Notes: generated by a model not told the origin, from the letters alone. A stretch of DNA of 64,000 bases from Coccinella septempunctata (GCF_907165205.1 NC_058196.1:15604501-15668500), one strand, 5' to 3'. Numbered from the stretch's first letter, positions 31,030 through 44,147 are shown. Translations and numbers: made by a program.

Positions 31030-33505
31030 GTCGGCGGAAATCGGTACGGTGGCTGGTCTCAGTCCAATTGCAGTGCACCCTGTCTCTCTCTCTCTCTCTC
31101 TCTTTCTCTCTGTGACCCTCAAAATGACTGCCAGTCAGACAGCAGGTCGGAAGAAGCTGTCAACCTATAACTTGATCGGTCGGAGGTCGACGATATATTA
31201 ACAAAATAAGCACCAAATATACGGTAGGAACCCCAAGTCCTCCTGGGAACCAACGGCGGTCGAACAGACGCGGAAGCCGGCACTTTACACAGCCTACGAT
31301 AACTAGATCAAGTTTAAACGGTAGGTAGGTATTTTCAGCCAGTCCAACGGACTAAAAAAAAGCGGAAAATAGCGGAGATATCCCCTCAGGTATACACTAC
31401 GTAACGAATAATAATGCTAGAAGTGACTTGCCTTAAACTTTCAAACTCGTCTTATATCTAACTGTCGTGAACGGTAAAACACCTTATACACTCTCCTTGG
31501 CACCTCAATCTCAATTAATTTCGCTCAGCGCAGAGCCTCGAAAAAGTACCCCTCTTCGCAGTCTTCGCGGAAAACGATCCCCACTACTGGTAACTCATTT
31601 CCCCATTGGATATACTCAAACTGTTCGGTCTATCAACTGGCTCGGAAAGAGACAGAAACAATTGAAGAGAAGGAAAAACGGAACTAGTTGAAAGACCTTT
31701 CTCGAATCAGAAAAAGTACGGTTGAACGGAAAGAATTATAAAATATATGAATTCTGAAAACAAAAGATATATACGGTTTCCACTACAAACATGGGCCTGG
31801 TCAGTGGAAAACAATGACATAATATCAATCGGTATAACCCTCCTATGATAATATAATGTTTTCTTCCAAAATATTTCGATTGTCAGGTCCTATTATGAAA
31901 GTATCGGTGAAGAAATTTCCATTTGTGGCGGAGAAGAAATCTGCTTCGTCACCACATGTTCCGTAACCCGTTAAAAGACACCCAGAAACGCTCAAATGGC
32001 AAGTACTGCCCCACCCGCCTTACAGACTAGACATTTTTCCTTCAGATTACCATTTATTCCGATCGATGCAAAATGGCCCGGGCCAGCATCTCTCCAATTC
32101 AAGACCTCAAAAATGGACAGCTACCGCAACTCAAACAGACTCAAACGCAGGTTTGTCACCTGACAGAAAGATGACAAAAAAAAAGGACCGACGAACAATA
32201 CTTTGAACATTAAGTGTAAAACCAATTTATCACAAGAAAGCTTCCATTTGCTAAAAACCGCACGAACTTATTTATACCCTAATTCATAGAATCCATCAAT
32301 ATAATAATCAACAAATGTTACCTAAGATCCAAATCGAAACAGATAACCACAATCACTCAAAGTATCAACAGAAAGACAATTTCGTCGAGAAGAGTAGAAG
32401 CTGATCATGGTTTCGATCTAGTTTGACCTATCAGAGGAACTCTCAAGAAAAGTGGACTGTTATTCTATAATTGAAATCGAAAAGGTTAAAATCAAACCAA
32501 GAAAAGATAGCACCAAAACGATAACTGGTTCACCTTTTTTCTCCTGTGTCGAACATACACTTGGAAAAATTCACCGAATGTGAAATTCTGATTTAATTTT
32601 GCGACGATCAGCGATTTATCTTCGAATTCTCAATAACTAACTCCCAAATGCGACAATTTCTATCATGTTGCTAACTCGACCCATGTTGCCAAATATACCA
32701 GCTGTAGTGCGAATTAAAGGAAAAGGCCAAAACAAAAAATCTAATCCGGTACATGACTATTCGTTCCCAACCAAGCCGAAGAGAAGCTAAACCCCTTTTC
32801 AGAGAGTGGGGGACGCTTGCAACCAATTAAAAAATAATCAAGAGATTATAAGAAAATCAATGACATATGTAATTAAACGACATAGAAATACATGGAGCAT
32901 CATGGTACCCATAGTGAGCAATTTTCGTGAAACTTCTTTTACCCTATTTCAACGATTTTTATTGTATCAAGCTTCTTTATAAAGAAAGAAAGTTATATTT
33001 CTCAAGATTTCATTGTTTATATACCTAATAAATAAATCCTCTATGTTATCAATTTTAGTGGTGATATCCTTAATGGCTAATACTCTCTTAATAATAAGAG
33101 AATAGTAGTAGTTCTGTTTCAAGTTTGTGACTCAAAAAATTCAATAAAATTGATAATATTAGAAAATAAATATGTATCTATCGAATGAAATTTGATTTTG
33201 GCTACTGTGTTGTGTGAATATTCAGATGTGACTAGATGAATTGTGAATCAAAATTGGATGCGGAAGAACGATAAAACCTTTTTCCCTTCAGTTTTTCCTC
33301 ATCCTATCAAATTCTGTATCTTGATCATAAAGAGTGTTAGACTCACCTCAGTGTCCTTCATCTGCTCCTAGCTTCTACCTATTTTCCAACGAATCAACTC
33401 GTATTTTCCCGGATTTTCGTGAATAGCCTCATGACCGAGGTCAGCAGTATTATGCTCTATGGAGGTATTATCCTTTTTATGATTCCTATGTCAGGAACGA
33501 CTTCT
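31030..33505. other. no gene recognised
   Basis: CG-richer sequence at 31.1-32.9 kb with a (TC)n run but no domain in any frame that I can see. An LTR retrotransposon leader or other unclassified repeat is possible, but I see no ends. Confidence 0.3.
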
Positions 33506-33509
33506 CGAT

Positions 33510-33787
33510 AACCAGAATAGCTTGGTGATTAGAGCGTCGGCTCAGTAAAATTGCAAGGTACTGAGTTCGATACCGGGCTAGGGAAGAAATTTTCTAGTCA
33601 ATACGGGTACGGGCCACCATTCCCGTTGGGTTAAAATTAACAGTGCTGTGCCTAAGGTGGCGTAAGGACACGTAGTAACACAATTGGTTCTCCGAACTCG
33701 CACAAGCTCACGGAGGTTCTGAGGGGTACTTCGGTACCTATGGAGAATCGGGATAATATAGTATAGTATAGTAAATATAGTATAGAA
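33510..33787 (+). mobile_element. tRNA-derived SINE
   Basis: The 5' part is tRNA-like. An A-box-like TAGCTTGGTGATTAGAGCG lies at 33519-33536. It is followed by GTCGGCTCAG and a B-box-like GAGTTCGATACC at 33563-33574, about 45 bp downstream. The rest is a tRNA-unrelated body, ending in an (ATAGT)n-type tail at 33757-33787. Pol III transcription from the internal boxes is expected of the class. I could not fix target duplications. Confidence 0.7.
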
Positions 33788-34089
33788 TGAAAACAAATAG
33801 ATAAATGCTGCCATTTCAGAGAGTTATGAACGTTAATTGACTTCAACCTCGATAACTGGCATCGAATAAATGGGCCATCAAATTCATTTCAATCTGTCAA
33901 GTCGAGAGTTGTGCTGCTCTCACGAGGTTAATTAAGACCGAAACCATAGTTAAATTCAATTTTTTTTCGACGATCTTTCTGTTGGCGCTTCGAGTGATGG
34001 TGGTTGGTGACTGCGATTCATATTGTAATCTTTTTTGATTTTATACAAGGTGTGGCAATTAGTTCTCGCACATTTCAAAAAATCGTGGA

Positions 34090-36780
34090 AAAAGTGATGG
34101 CGGGGTTTGTGACATTGGACGCGAAATGACATCTAGTAATTGGTTGTCGCAATGGTTTTGTCACGCGAATATCGTGCGTCGAGGTGTTTTTAGAAAAAAT
34201 GAATCCATTATAGCCACTCAGAGGGCGTTCCGCACAAGGTATGGTTTGCACTCCACAGATTCAGTTCTTGATCGAAAAACAATTTTGAGTTAGGTTAACA
34301 ACTTCAGGACCACATCATCGGCTTTAGGATGTAAACGTAAAGGCTCATCGAAGTAGTAGGACCTCTGAAAACATCGCCAGATTGAGGGAATCCATTGTAC
34401 AGTCCCCAAGGCGCCCTACCAGAAAACATGTGGTGCTCTTCAAATTCGGAAAGAACCATGAGACGACTTTTACACTGTTACCTCATGTTACACCCGTACA
34501 AGATTGCTGTGGTCCAGGAATTGTCCTCAGCTGACTGGGAAGGACAACAGGATTGTTGCAAAGCGATTTTCGAGGCAGTGCACCCACTGCTGTTTTATGG
34601 TGCACATTTTCACGTTTCAGAGCTCATCAATAAGCAAAACTGCTGCTACTGGGCACCCGAAAACCCTCATGAGCTCTATCAGAGACCACTTCACAGCCCA
34701 AACGTTATATACGGTTTGGTGCGCCGTATCCGCTATTGGGATCATAGGCCCTTACTTCTCTGCATGAGGAAGGTGGTATTACAGTCACCGTGACAATCCA
34801 AAGATTGCGGAATATGGAAAAGAGCACAATATAGAGGACAAAGATTACAGAGTTAGGAAGATATGAAACCAAGCGACTACACTTGCGGTAGCGCCATCTG
34901 GTGGTTCAATTGTGTTACTAAGATGCTAAGAATGGTTAAAATATTCATTCGACGGCCATTTGGAGAAACATAATTTGACTTTTGTAAGATTTGAAGAAAC
35001 ATGGCCTTTTCTTTTATTCTCTTTCCGCACGTCGTTTATTTAGCTCGTTCTAGTCGTTTATTATTAAAGTTTTTTGTGCATTTTCTTCCTGAAAACTTCA
35101 AAATCAAAGAAAAATATCTTTGCTCAAAATGTCTACCAAATACTGAGCAGAAAAAAGAAATTTGTTCTCTGATTGATGAAATTAGTCTATGTGAAGAGTT
35201 GCACTTTGACAATCACCACGTTGTCTATGAGTAAGTGGTAGGACAAGCAGAGGATGGTTTGAAAGAGTAAGTCCAAAACTTCAAGTGAATAAGACAGAGC
35301 AATACAAAGTACTTGAGAAACCAATAGGTCGAATTTGGGAATAATTTTTAACTTTAAATCTGATTTTATCAAAACCAAATAAAATGCACTTGTACTGCTA
35401 GGCTCTTACACACCGTTTTGTGAAAAATGTGCCCTCTTCTATATTTTTAATTCGGACTGCTGAAGTTGGGGCAAATGTCTCGCAAACTTTTTGATTCATT
35501 AATTAAATGCCTCCCCGCTTCGGACAGTCAGACATTCAACAATTCATACACTTCAATTTTATGCATTAGAATAGATACATGTATTTCAATTTATCACTGA
35601 ATTTTATCATTTATAGCTGGATATATGTATTATTATGTTGATATGTAATTCATGTTATTAGTGAAGTTATTCGCATTTTGGAGTTGACTTGTTATTCTTA
35701 CATATCTTTACCGACATACAGGTTACACCTATGTAAATTTGTTTTTAATTGTGGTTCTAAAAATTCTGTAACTAATATGTTAAAGAACTGTTTTATCGAA
35801 TATTTGTTCATATCTATTTCTGATAAGAATTGTACAAGTTCAACTGATTTTATTGATTGAAAAAAAAATGTATTGTGTAGATATAACACCTTTGATATAT
35901 AACATTTCACCATGTTCTGTTGTGTCCTATATTCAGAGCTCAATTATTTGTGTACAGGGTGTTTTCAAAGGTGAATTATTTTCACCAATTGTACCTTCTG
36001 TTAAAAAAAGCCTGATCTTTGAATAAACCATGTACAATCTTCAATTTTGTCAAATTTTTCTATATATTTCAAATAAAAAGTATAGCAAATCTAACACATT
36101 ATTTCATTCATATTAATTGATTCACAACAATGTTTGAATGAAAAAAACATCTTGATCACAAAACAAAGGCCTATTTTTGTTTTGTCGCTCAGGACGTTTT
36201 TTCTAGTTTCGACCAAGTCTATACTCGAATTCAATAAAAGGAATAAAATTCGAATTTCGCGCCCTTCAGTTATGAAATAGAAAACTGTTATTTAACAGTT
36301 TTGACAGTGCGATTTCAGCGCCATCTGATTGTCAATTGTGTGCAACACAGGCTAACACGTAGTCGGTTTTTAGTACTAGCGATATGAGTCTGTTTCCTAT
36401 CTTCCTAACTCTTTAATCTTTGATAGAGGACTTCTGGTTCCAGCAGGACCGGGCTACGGCCCATTGAACCCATCGTTCTCTTGAGATTCTTCAGGACATG
36501 TTTCTCGATCGAGTGATCTCCTTACGGCAAGACATTGCTTGGCCTCCTCGCTCGCCGGATTGTAGTCCGTGTGACTTCTTCCTGTGGGGTTACCTCAAAG
36601 CTGAGCTCTTCAAACCTCACCCTAGGACCCTTGAAGAGTTAAAGAGGGCAATTCTGGAAGAAATCATCAGAATTAATGCCAGTATGCTGACGAGAGTCAA
36701 GGAAAACTTCCGCGAAAGACTCCAAATGTGCATTACTCGCCAAGGCCGCCACTATTTTCAAATCATAGGTGAAATATAAC
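34090..36780 (+). pseudogene. Tc1/mariner-like (DDE) transposase, split by a later insertion
   Basis: Two parts of one frame family flank the element at 34839-36422. The 5' part (34090-34838) reads 'HPYKIAVVQELSSADWEG', 'HFHVSELINKQNCCYWAPENPHELYQRPLHSP'. The 3' part (36423-36780) reads DFWFQQDRATAH, 'IAWPPRSPDCSPCDFFLWGYLK' and 'LTRVKENFRERLQMCI'. This matches an abundant insect IS630/Tc1/mariner-like transposase. The first catalytic Asp region is degenerate (FYGAHFHVS). The second Asp (QQDRATAH) lies 8 codons beyond the insertion. Stops and frameshifts make it inactive, apart from the insertion. Confidence 0.85.
34839..36422. mobile_element. 1.58-kb hAT-like non-autonomous element with perfect 8-bp target duplication
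   Basis: The ends are inverted copies of CAAAGATTAMAGAGTTAGG and continue GAAGATA-GAAAC (about 30 bp, two mismatches). ATAGAGGA flanks both sides (34831-34838 and 36423-36430). Eight-base duplications fit hAT or P. Inside, AGCGCCATCTG occurs near both ends in the same orientation. No transposase is recognised; the 77-codon frame at 35001 has no known domain. Confidence 0.88.
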
Positions 36781-36784
36781 TAGA

Positions 36785-37685
36785 ATACAGAATACACAAG
36801 ATTTTAGAATGAAAATAGTTTTTGAAATGTCTCATTTCGTATGCTAATTATACTGAGATGGTCATTGAGTGAACCCAAATTTTCCGTAGGAATGTCAAAT
36901 TTTTCAGTGGGTTATATGGTTGTTTTGGGGTTTTTGGAGATCCTGCATTCTCGGGCGCAACCCGCCACTGCAGCTGGAGCAGACAACTCCTCCGTCCTTT
37001 CTTCCAGTATTTTCCCGTTTATGTGCAACATCTCATCCGGAAAACTGAATTGGATTACTGGGGAACACACCGAGAGAAATAACGGGGGATTACCTCCAGT
37101 GCGTTCCCCATGATTAGATTGTAAAATACTGGAAGTGACGCAACGCCCGTCGCCCCGAAGAGGGTGGATAAATAAGGAGCATAAAACGGGAAATGAAACT
37201 GATATAAAAACGGCGATAGTGTGTAATGCAATAAAACGACATATTTATTTTCCTTTCTTTCCGTACGGATCTTCGCGCGTTTTGATGACCCATCAATTCG
37301 GCTGGGTATTGCCGTTTGATTGGAGGTTGTAAAGGATTCGTGATGTTATTGCTGTGGTTCCAGCCATTCTTTTCTTACTGGTAAATAGACATGGTTATTG
37401 GCTACGTTCGGATCATCTTTCTTATTCTGTTCTTGATTGAATAGCTTGCTATGAAGTTGGAATGGAATATCTCGAAGTTGAAAGGAAACTTTTTATATTG
37501 GGTGATGAGTTCGTTAGTATAACGATAGTGAATAACACCATGTAATTTAGACATTTAGTTCAATTCATATATTTATGAGAAAAGCCATTCAGAACGCATA
37601 ATTGATACAATAATATAGAAACCATTCATTCATTGCTGTATGCTGTATCCCGTTACCGGGAATAAATCTACAAAAAGACAAAAAA
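36785..37685. other. no gene recognised; CG-richer block 36.95-37.3 kb
   Basis: 36950-37330 is less AT-rich than its surroundings and may be conserved non-coding or an old exon, but no frame has a recognisable domain or clear splice flanks. Confidence 0.3.
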
Positions 37686-37689
37686 AGAA

Positions 37690-38530
37690 AAAAAAGTGCG
37701 AACAGACTTGTAATTTTTTAGGGCGACTGTGTGCCCTCCTGTGACTGAAGAGACCCAACCGCGACCTGCAGATCCTTCCACACTCAGGGCATGGATAGTC
37801 ACAACCAGATCTGGCCGCCGCCGTATCCTTCTCGAGTCTCCATCATAACTGTGTACCAAAGACCTCCACTGTGACCTGCCCAACGCTAGTTGTTCCCAGT
37901 TATGATTGGCCTTAACGGATTTCAGGGATTGATGTAGTATATCCAAACCGCTTATACTGGCCTCCTGGTTTTCGGGCTCCCTCTGCCAATTCGCCATACA
38001 GAGCTATTTTGGGGAGTCTTGTGTCTTGCATCCTCAGAATGTGGCCGTTCCATCTGAATCAGGCCCTCGTTACTTGAATCTCAATTGTTGTACAACTCGC
38101 GCGTTGCAAGGCTTCTGCATTAGAAACTTTGTGGAACCATCTGATGTCCATTATCTGTCTTAGATGACGTTGTTGCGTTTATTCAAGCTGTTTAATGTCG
38201 CTTGTAGGGCGTCCAGCTTTCGCTTCCGTAAAGAAGCGTTGGGAGGACGACTGCTTTGTAAACAGCTGTCTTGGTCTTCAGATTGAGGTCGTGATTTTGA
38301 AACACTCTGACCTTCAGCTTCCAGAATACCCGTGATGCCGAATTGATACGGTTGTGTATTTCCGTATCTAGGTTAGCCCTAGTATTTATGAAGCTTCCCA
38401 AGTTTTTGAACTGCTCGACCTGTTCTAGAGTTTCATTCTACAGGCTGATATGTGTTTGAAGACTTCTGGTGGATTACCAGGATTTTGGTTTTGTCGATAT
38501 TGAGACTCAATATAGAAACCGAAAACAGTA
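37690..38530 (-). pseudogene. LINE (RTE-like) reverse-transcriptase 3' relic
   Basis: The minus strand reads FKNLGSFINTRANLDTEIHNRI, then 'KTAVYKAVVLPTLLYGSESWTPYKRH'. These are typical of the region after RT in RTE-like and related insect LINEs. Downstream are RWNGHILRMQDTRLPKIALYGEL and a WEQLALGRSQWRSLVH-like end (37.7-38.0 kb). Several frameshifts and stops. No 5' part. Confidence 0.75.
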
Positions 38531-39002
38531 TCAGCCCCAGAACAATGTCTGGTTTATCTTTTCGAATAATTAAGGGCCTATGTCATCAAGAAAGATTTCT
38601 ATGAATTTAAAAAAATCTCTTACGAACGAACTGGTCACAGATATCATACTTCTACTCAACAACTTCAAATCCGCTTATACTATATCTGTTGTTAGGCTTA
38701 AAACAGATTATACGATTTTCACTAAATGAGTTTCTAATCTACGACACATATTTAGCTATCACAATATCATCTTCAGGTGGGTGAAGGTAAACTTTTTATC
38801 AGTTCACCTTCACCTCAGTTATTTGTGCAGACAATGGTATAGTCAACTTTCAGGTACTTACAACAAGTTACAAATCGTAACGTTTGGGGCGTCATTATCG
38901 AAAACATGTTTTCTGACAACTTGGCTTTTTAACTTCTTCAATTAATTCGTCGTATCTTTCGATTGTAGAAATATTACGGAAATTGTTTGATTTCTTGATA
39001 GT

Positions 39003-39660
39003 TTAAGTTTCCCCATGAATTTCGACTTCATGTAATTTCAACACAGCACTGGAGTGTCGAGGAATGCTAAGATGGTTTCTGCCCCTCACTACAACTGAAT
39101 GAACAGGCGGTCTAGGAATAAGTTTAGTATAGAGTTCAACGGGAATTTTATATTTGACTATTTTATATAAGAAAACACAAAAATTATATTTTCTTCGAAC
39201 AATCATTGGAAGCCAACCTGGTTCTCTGATTTTATGAGAGACGGGATCATATGTTCTTGAACTCAAACATAGTTGTCCGCATTCAAGTCACAATAAATCT
39301 AAGTATCATCAGCGAAGGCTTGATACCTACAATGTTTAATGGAAGTAAGGAGATCACTCTTATAAATTACAAAAAGCAGCGGTCCTAAAACGGACCCCTG
39401 TGGTACTCCAGAAGTGACTCTACTCGAAGTAGATAAAACATTATCTATTAGAAACCTCTGAGAACGGTTATTTAGATAAGAGCGGATGAAAGAGATGAAA
39501 GAGATCTTCAGAGAAACCGTAATATTTCAATTTAGAACAGAGCAATGTGCGATTGACGGTGTCAAATGCTTTCGAAAAATCCAGGGTTATCAAAGCTGTT
39601 ACGTTTTTTCCATCAGAATTTTTGACGATATCATCTGTCACCTAAACTAATGCAGTCGAC
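39003..39660 (-). pseudogene. LINE reverse-transcriptase relic with internal deletion
   Basis: The minus strand reads VTALITLDFSKAFDTVN (catalytic Asp region), a frameshifted stretch, then VTSGVPQGSVLGPLLFVIY and QAFADDT with a stop directly after. It jumps to a C-terminal piece at 39266-39003 (GWLPMIVRRKYN…VHSVVVRGRNHLSIPRHSS). The region between the FADDT motif and the C-terminus is deleted. Confidence 0.8.
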
Positions 39661-39662
39661 AT

Positions 39663-40712
39663 CATAGACATATTAAACACATGGACACGGCGTAGAGAGA
39701 GAGAGGGGGTGCGGCCGAAATAAGATGGAGCTAGTATGGGCAAAACATTGGTTTGCACTTTGTATTTATCGAAATTTTCAGAATTTTTTCATCAACTTTA
39801 GATCAACTGTGAATGTTGTATCCTTTTTCTATTATGAAAGTTATAATGGTGTCCTCGTAGAGTGCAATTAATAGTACGAAATGAGTTGAAAAGACAGATA
39901 AAGTGAAATTTCACAGGTATAGTAACTTCGAATGTATTAATCGATTTATTATATCATAGTTCAATTATTCATTTCAAATCAATAAATGTATGTCAATTCT
40001 TTTCTCATCTAGATAAAATAATACTCAAGAAGCACTTGAGATTAGAAAAGAAAATAAATGCCCAAAATGCGACCTTTTCCATTGGGACAAAATATAAATA
40101 TGCTTCCTAAAAGTTATCCTCTGTTGAAAAATTAGTTAGTATGCTGATTGTAATGTCTATTTTTCAACCTCTTGATCAATATTGATCAATGAAATATTTT
40201 TTCAGATATTGAACCAACAAGAATCAGAATATTGTGTTGGCTAAAAATGTGCTCAATTGTTTTTGTTCAAATCAATTTATTCACAAATTTTTCATGAACT
40301 TATCTGTTGTATTTTCCGAGGAATAATTGTCGAAAACAAAAATTGTGCTCTTTAGTTTTAATTGCATCATTAAACGCAATCTAAATGATACTGATATTCG
40401 TTCAATTTTTTTTATTCGATTATAGGTACTTGTTTTTATCTCTAACGGGCGCCAATATAGAAATATAGCTCGGAAATTAATACCTAAATTAAAAGAATTA
40501 TGTTTATAATCAACTATCGGAATATTTCTAAGCAAATTTCATTTCTAATTTTCCCTATATTATAAAAAAAATCGAAATAAATCATATGCGCTTAGCGCTT
40601 AGGCGTTCTAAGGAACGTTTTCTTGCCCATACTAGCTCCATCTCATGTTGGCCGCACTCGTGGCTATTGAAACTCACTGGAAGGGCGCGTCCATGTGTTT
40701 TATAGGTCTATG
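39663..40712. mobile_element. 1.05-kb non-autonomous element with CATAGAC ends
   Basis: Ends CATAGACATATTAAACACAT and, in complement, CATAGACCTATAAAACACAT, followed further in by the shared TGCGGCC and GATGGAGCTAGTATGGGCAA. The flanks GTCGACAT and GTCGCCGT match at 6 of 8 positions, an eroded 8-bp duplication. Ends and duplication size resemble the MITE at 17105. No coding capacity. Confidence 0.7.
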
Positions 40713-40881
40713 GTCGCCGTGCTATGCCCAGCCCTTGACAATTTGGAACAACATTGTTTTCCGTAATATATAATACAATGTAATTTGACGATGAATAGCC
40801 CTTTCAAGAATGTTTGAAATAGCTGGCAAAATACTAATCGGTCTGAGATCTGAAAACTGCTTAGGGTCATTAACTTAACCT

Positions 40882-41483
40882 AAGGTTGAGTCTTTGACTC
40901 GTATAAATATTTCAACAGTAGATTCTTGAGATCAAAGGAAACACTTTTCTCCAGAAACATTTTTCCAAATTGTCTCGGTTTAGAAGACACAGGCTGTTGA
41001 AAAACCATAAAAAATGTTATTTTTAGTTCTATGTCACAAACGGTTTTATCGAATCAAATGAATTTCGGAATATAGTTTTTCATTCAGGTATTTGATCAAT
41101 CTTCTTCGAACACAAAATAAAACCCACGTCTTCCAGTTTTCATTATTACCATTACATAAAACCATAAAATACCAAAAATTCAAAGAACTCAACTCAATTT
41201 GATATTCAAAAATAAAAGATATCTGTTATATACGGAAGATTGGGTACTTTGGCTGAATGCAACTCTGTTTAAAAGATCCACAGATATGTAGTGCCATAGA
41301 TTTAGTTTGTTATTCTGAAGGGAATCTTGTTTCTACAGGAGTGGCATAGCTCATTATGAAAATTTAAAATGGCTTTATTTTTTTATCAGGGCCGAATCGG
41401 AAAATGGTATGGGAAAAAAGTGTTTCTTTTGACCTCGAGAATCTACTGTTGAAGAATTTTTATGAGTTAAAGACACACAGTGT
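40882..41483. mobile_element. foldback element, relative of 9197-9760
   Basis: It begins AAGGTTGAGTCTTTGACTCG and shares GACACAGGCTGTTGAAAAAC and GAATTTCGGAATATAGTTTT with the complement of 9620-9760. The right end carries a diverged inverted copy near 41450-41483. No coding capacity. Confidence 0.55.
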
Positions 41484-41828
41484 ATAGAAAATCCATTCCA
41501 TCAGATTATGAATGAATCATACTTAATCTTCCATTTCACATGAAAATTCGTTATAACTAATGTCACTAATAAAAGCTATGATTATTTTGACAGTCTGGCA
41601 TCGATGTTGTACTTCTGACTGCTGACGTCATTTAATGCATAAGATGAACCAAGGATACCTTGTAGTTGGGGATCAGAAGAGGGAAATTTGGGATTTACTC
41701 GAGCATGTCAGATCAATATAAGAAGAGATACCTTAGACCCTGTAGAGTACCTCTACCAAAAATTAGACTTGTATATAGGGGAAATCGTCTAGGACCGCCT
41801 GTCAGAATAGTAAAAAAAAAACATCATT

Positions 41829-42572
41829 GTACAGGGTGGGCAAAATTGGTGATTCCTGAACTACAACTTTTTCAACCCAACGACATAGAGGAAAATGATT
41901 GTGCCATTCATGTCGTCTTTTTTCGAGAAACTAATATTGCCATCAACTGCATTCCTCTATCTTCTTTTGTTTTCAAGTTATGAGTCAAAATTGAAATTTC
42001 AACTTTGATCATTATCTCCGTTTCTGTTGAAGCTAGGATATTGAAATGAAAACATATTACAGACATATCATATTATATACAGGTATATTTGCTGAGCTAC
42101 AACATGAGATGTGATTTGTCTTATGAAAACAGTACTTTAAAATGACTTAGAAAGACTGAGGGCGATGTATGATATATTTCTGAAACGGTAAAAAATTGCG
42201 ATTCTTTTTAAGTCATTTTAAACTACTGCTTTCATAAGAAAAAACAAAACTTCATGTTATAGCTCAGCAAATAAACCTGTAGGAAAAAAATCATAGTACG
42301 CCACTGGTTTGTAGTCTGTATAATGTTTTAATTTCAACATTCTAGCACAAACAAAAATGGAGATAACGAGGGAGATAACGACCAATGTTGAAATCGCCCA
42401 AATTTCAATTTTGGCCTATAACTCAAAAACAAAAGAAGATATAGGAATGCTGTTGATGACATTATTAGTTTCTTGAAAACAGACGACTCGACAGGCACAT
42501 TCATTTTCCTCTATATCTCGTTGGGTTGAAAAGTTGTAGTTCAGGTATCACCAATTTTGCCCACCCTGTACA
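41829..42572. mobile_element. 744-bp foldback element with TGTACAGGGTGGGC ends
   Basis: The ends TGTACAGGGTGGGCAAAATT and complement continue into arms of roughly 330 bp each, meeting near 42.2 kb. They are related to the inner arms of the foldback at 23057-24142. The 105-codon frame over the left arm is incidental. Confidence 0.8.
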
Positions 42573-43049
42573 TACTCGAGCGTGTCAGATTAAGATATAT
42601 GTGGTTAGTTACATGTTGAAAAGTATATATTCTCTTAATCTGACAATTTGAGCGTGACAAAAATGTGTGGGGGGGGCGCCAGAGTTGCGAAAAAAAGTCA
42701 CGTGTACATTCTCGAGCGCGTTAGCGTTTTTTTTTTATTTTGAAGCTAATGATTCAAGAATAACGGAAAAAATATAATCTGACAGTTTCAGCAATCCTGA
42801 ACAATAAAAATTGGCCATAAAGGTCACAAAATTTTTGAATTATCTCCCCCCCTTGGCTTCAAATCTTTTACGCATTCATTATAAAAGTTGTAGAGCATAA
42901 AATTTCCTACAAATTTTGTCCCAAGCAATTCTTTCTACGTTCAAACGTTCTTGTGATATATGACGATTAATGTACATTAGACTGGGTTTCTACATTGGCC
43001 TTGGCCTTTCGTATATGTGGCTAAGCTCCTCGCCCTTACCGCCCTCTAA

Positions 43050-43853
43050 AGCCGGCCATAGACACAGAGAGAAGACGGCGTGCAACATGCAACATGCAAA
43101 GAATGACAACCATCAACTTTCGCACTTATTGCCCACACACATGAGAGAAAAGAACGCGGAAAAATGCGAGAATTCGTCAGTTCGAAAATGTTATCAGTGG
43201 GAGATGAGGAATATTTTCTGATGGCAGTGGCGTACGCTTGTTTGGTGAAAAAGAAGCAATTGAAGTCGCTTCGAGAGAGGAAACTTCATCCTCTCCTGCG
43301 CCTGATCATTTGGATTCCAATACTTTTTTGAATTCTCGTCAGAAACCACCACGAAGGGTGTTAATTTTTGATTTTACCGATTCAACTGTTGAGGATTTTT
43401 CAACATCTTTCAACTTAGCAAGTAAGACATTATAGGGGTAATGCTTCTTCGATCGGTCCATATATTCTTTCGATTTTGTTTTCCACAAAGATGGGAAGGA
43501 CCTATAAATTTCTATGAACTCCATAAGGAATTCGCGGGAGAGATTTCTCAGATCCGACATCGTCCTTGGTGAATTTCAAGCCGAAACAGTATTGAAGACT
43601 AAAGCTGCAGCTGCTCGATTTGATATACTGTATGTATATTGCCTACTGCACTGGTGTAGAAGTCCGTTCGTGCATAAAATCGGCCACACACGGACGTTCA
43701 TGCTACGCGCATCATGCAAGTTTTCAGGATGGTTCGGAAGAGAAGAATGACGGACAACATGCAACATTCATGCCCACACACGAGCGTTGATGGTTGTCAT
43801 TCTTTGCATGTTGCATGTTGCACGCCGTCTTCTCTCTGTGTCTGTGGCCGGCT
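43050..43853. mobile_element. 804-bp PIF/Harbinger-like deletion derivative
   Basis: 68-bp terminal inverted repeats, starting AGCCGGCC and differing at one position, are flanked by TAA on both sides (43047-43049 and 43854-43856). That is the TWA target duplication of PIF/Harbinger. The transposase gene is absent, but a broken MADF-type gene remains (43177-43560). PIF/Harbinger elements carry a second, DNA-binding protein gene of Myb/MADF type, which fits. Confidence 0.85.
43177..43560 (-). pseudogene. MADF-domain protein relic of the Harbinger-like element
   Basis: The minus frame from the ATG at 43560 reads 'LMEFIEIYRSFPSLWKTKSKEY', then KHYPYNVLLAKLKDV and VKSKINTLRGGF, a MADF DNA-binding domain. 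Two in-frame TGA codons interrupt it. One, at 43341-43339, is where the family has Arg after 'GGF' (CGA to TGA). The other, near 43321, is where Trp is expected (TGG to TGA). Reading continues in the same frame (REFKKVLESK, then SGAGEDEVSSLE) to 43177. In intact elements such a protein helps the transposase bind DNA and enter the nucleus. Confidence 0.75.
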
Positions 43854-44147
43854 TAACTCGGAAAGGGTTAATAGTAGGCAAAATTGCTTCAGACCGAAGT
43901 TGTATAGAATTTTATTATCTACAACTTTCATAATGAATTCAAAAACGATTAGAGGTACAGGCGAGGAAATATTCGAAAAAATGCATTTTCATCATCATCA
44001 TCATCTTCAAAGTGTCAGATTAAGAAAACCCTCCCAGATTAGTGTCGGATTAATGGGTCAACACGTCTACAACACAAAGATTATCCATCTGTATGTACAA
44101 GTAACAAGTATGTACAAGATATTAATAATAAAATGATTTATTTTTGA

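Noticed and set aside
33510..33590. Possible tRNA gene
   Set aside because: A- and B-box-like sequences are present, but no complete cloverleaf, and the unit continues into a body with an ATAGT tail, so it is a SINE.
35001..35234. Gene inside the hAT-like element
   Set aside because: The 77-codon frame has a few Cys/Lys residues but no recognised domain and no partner exon.
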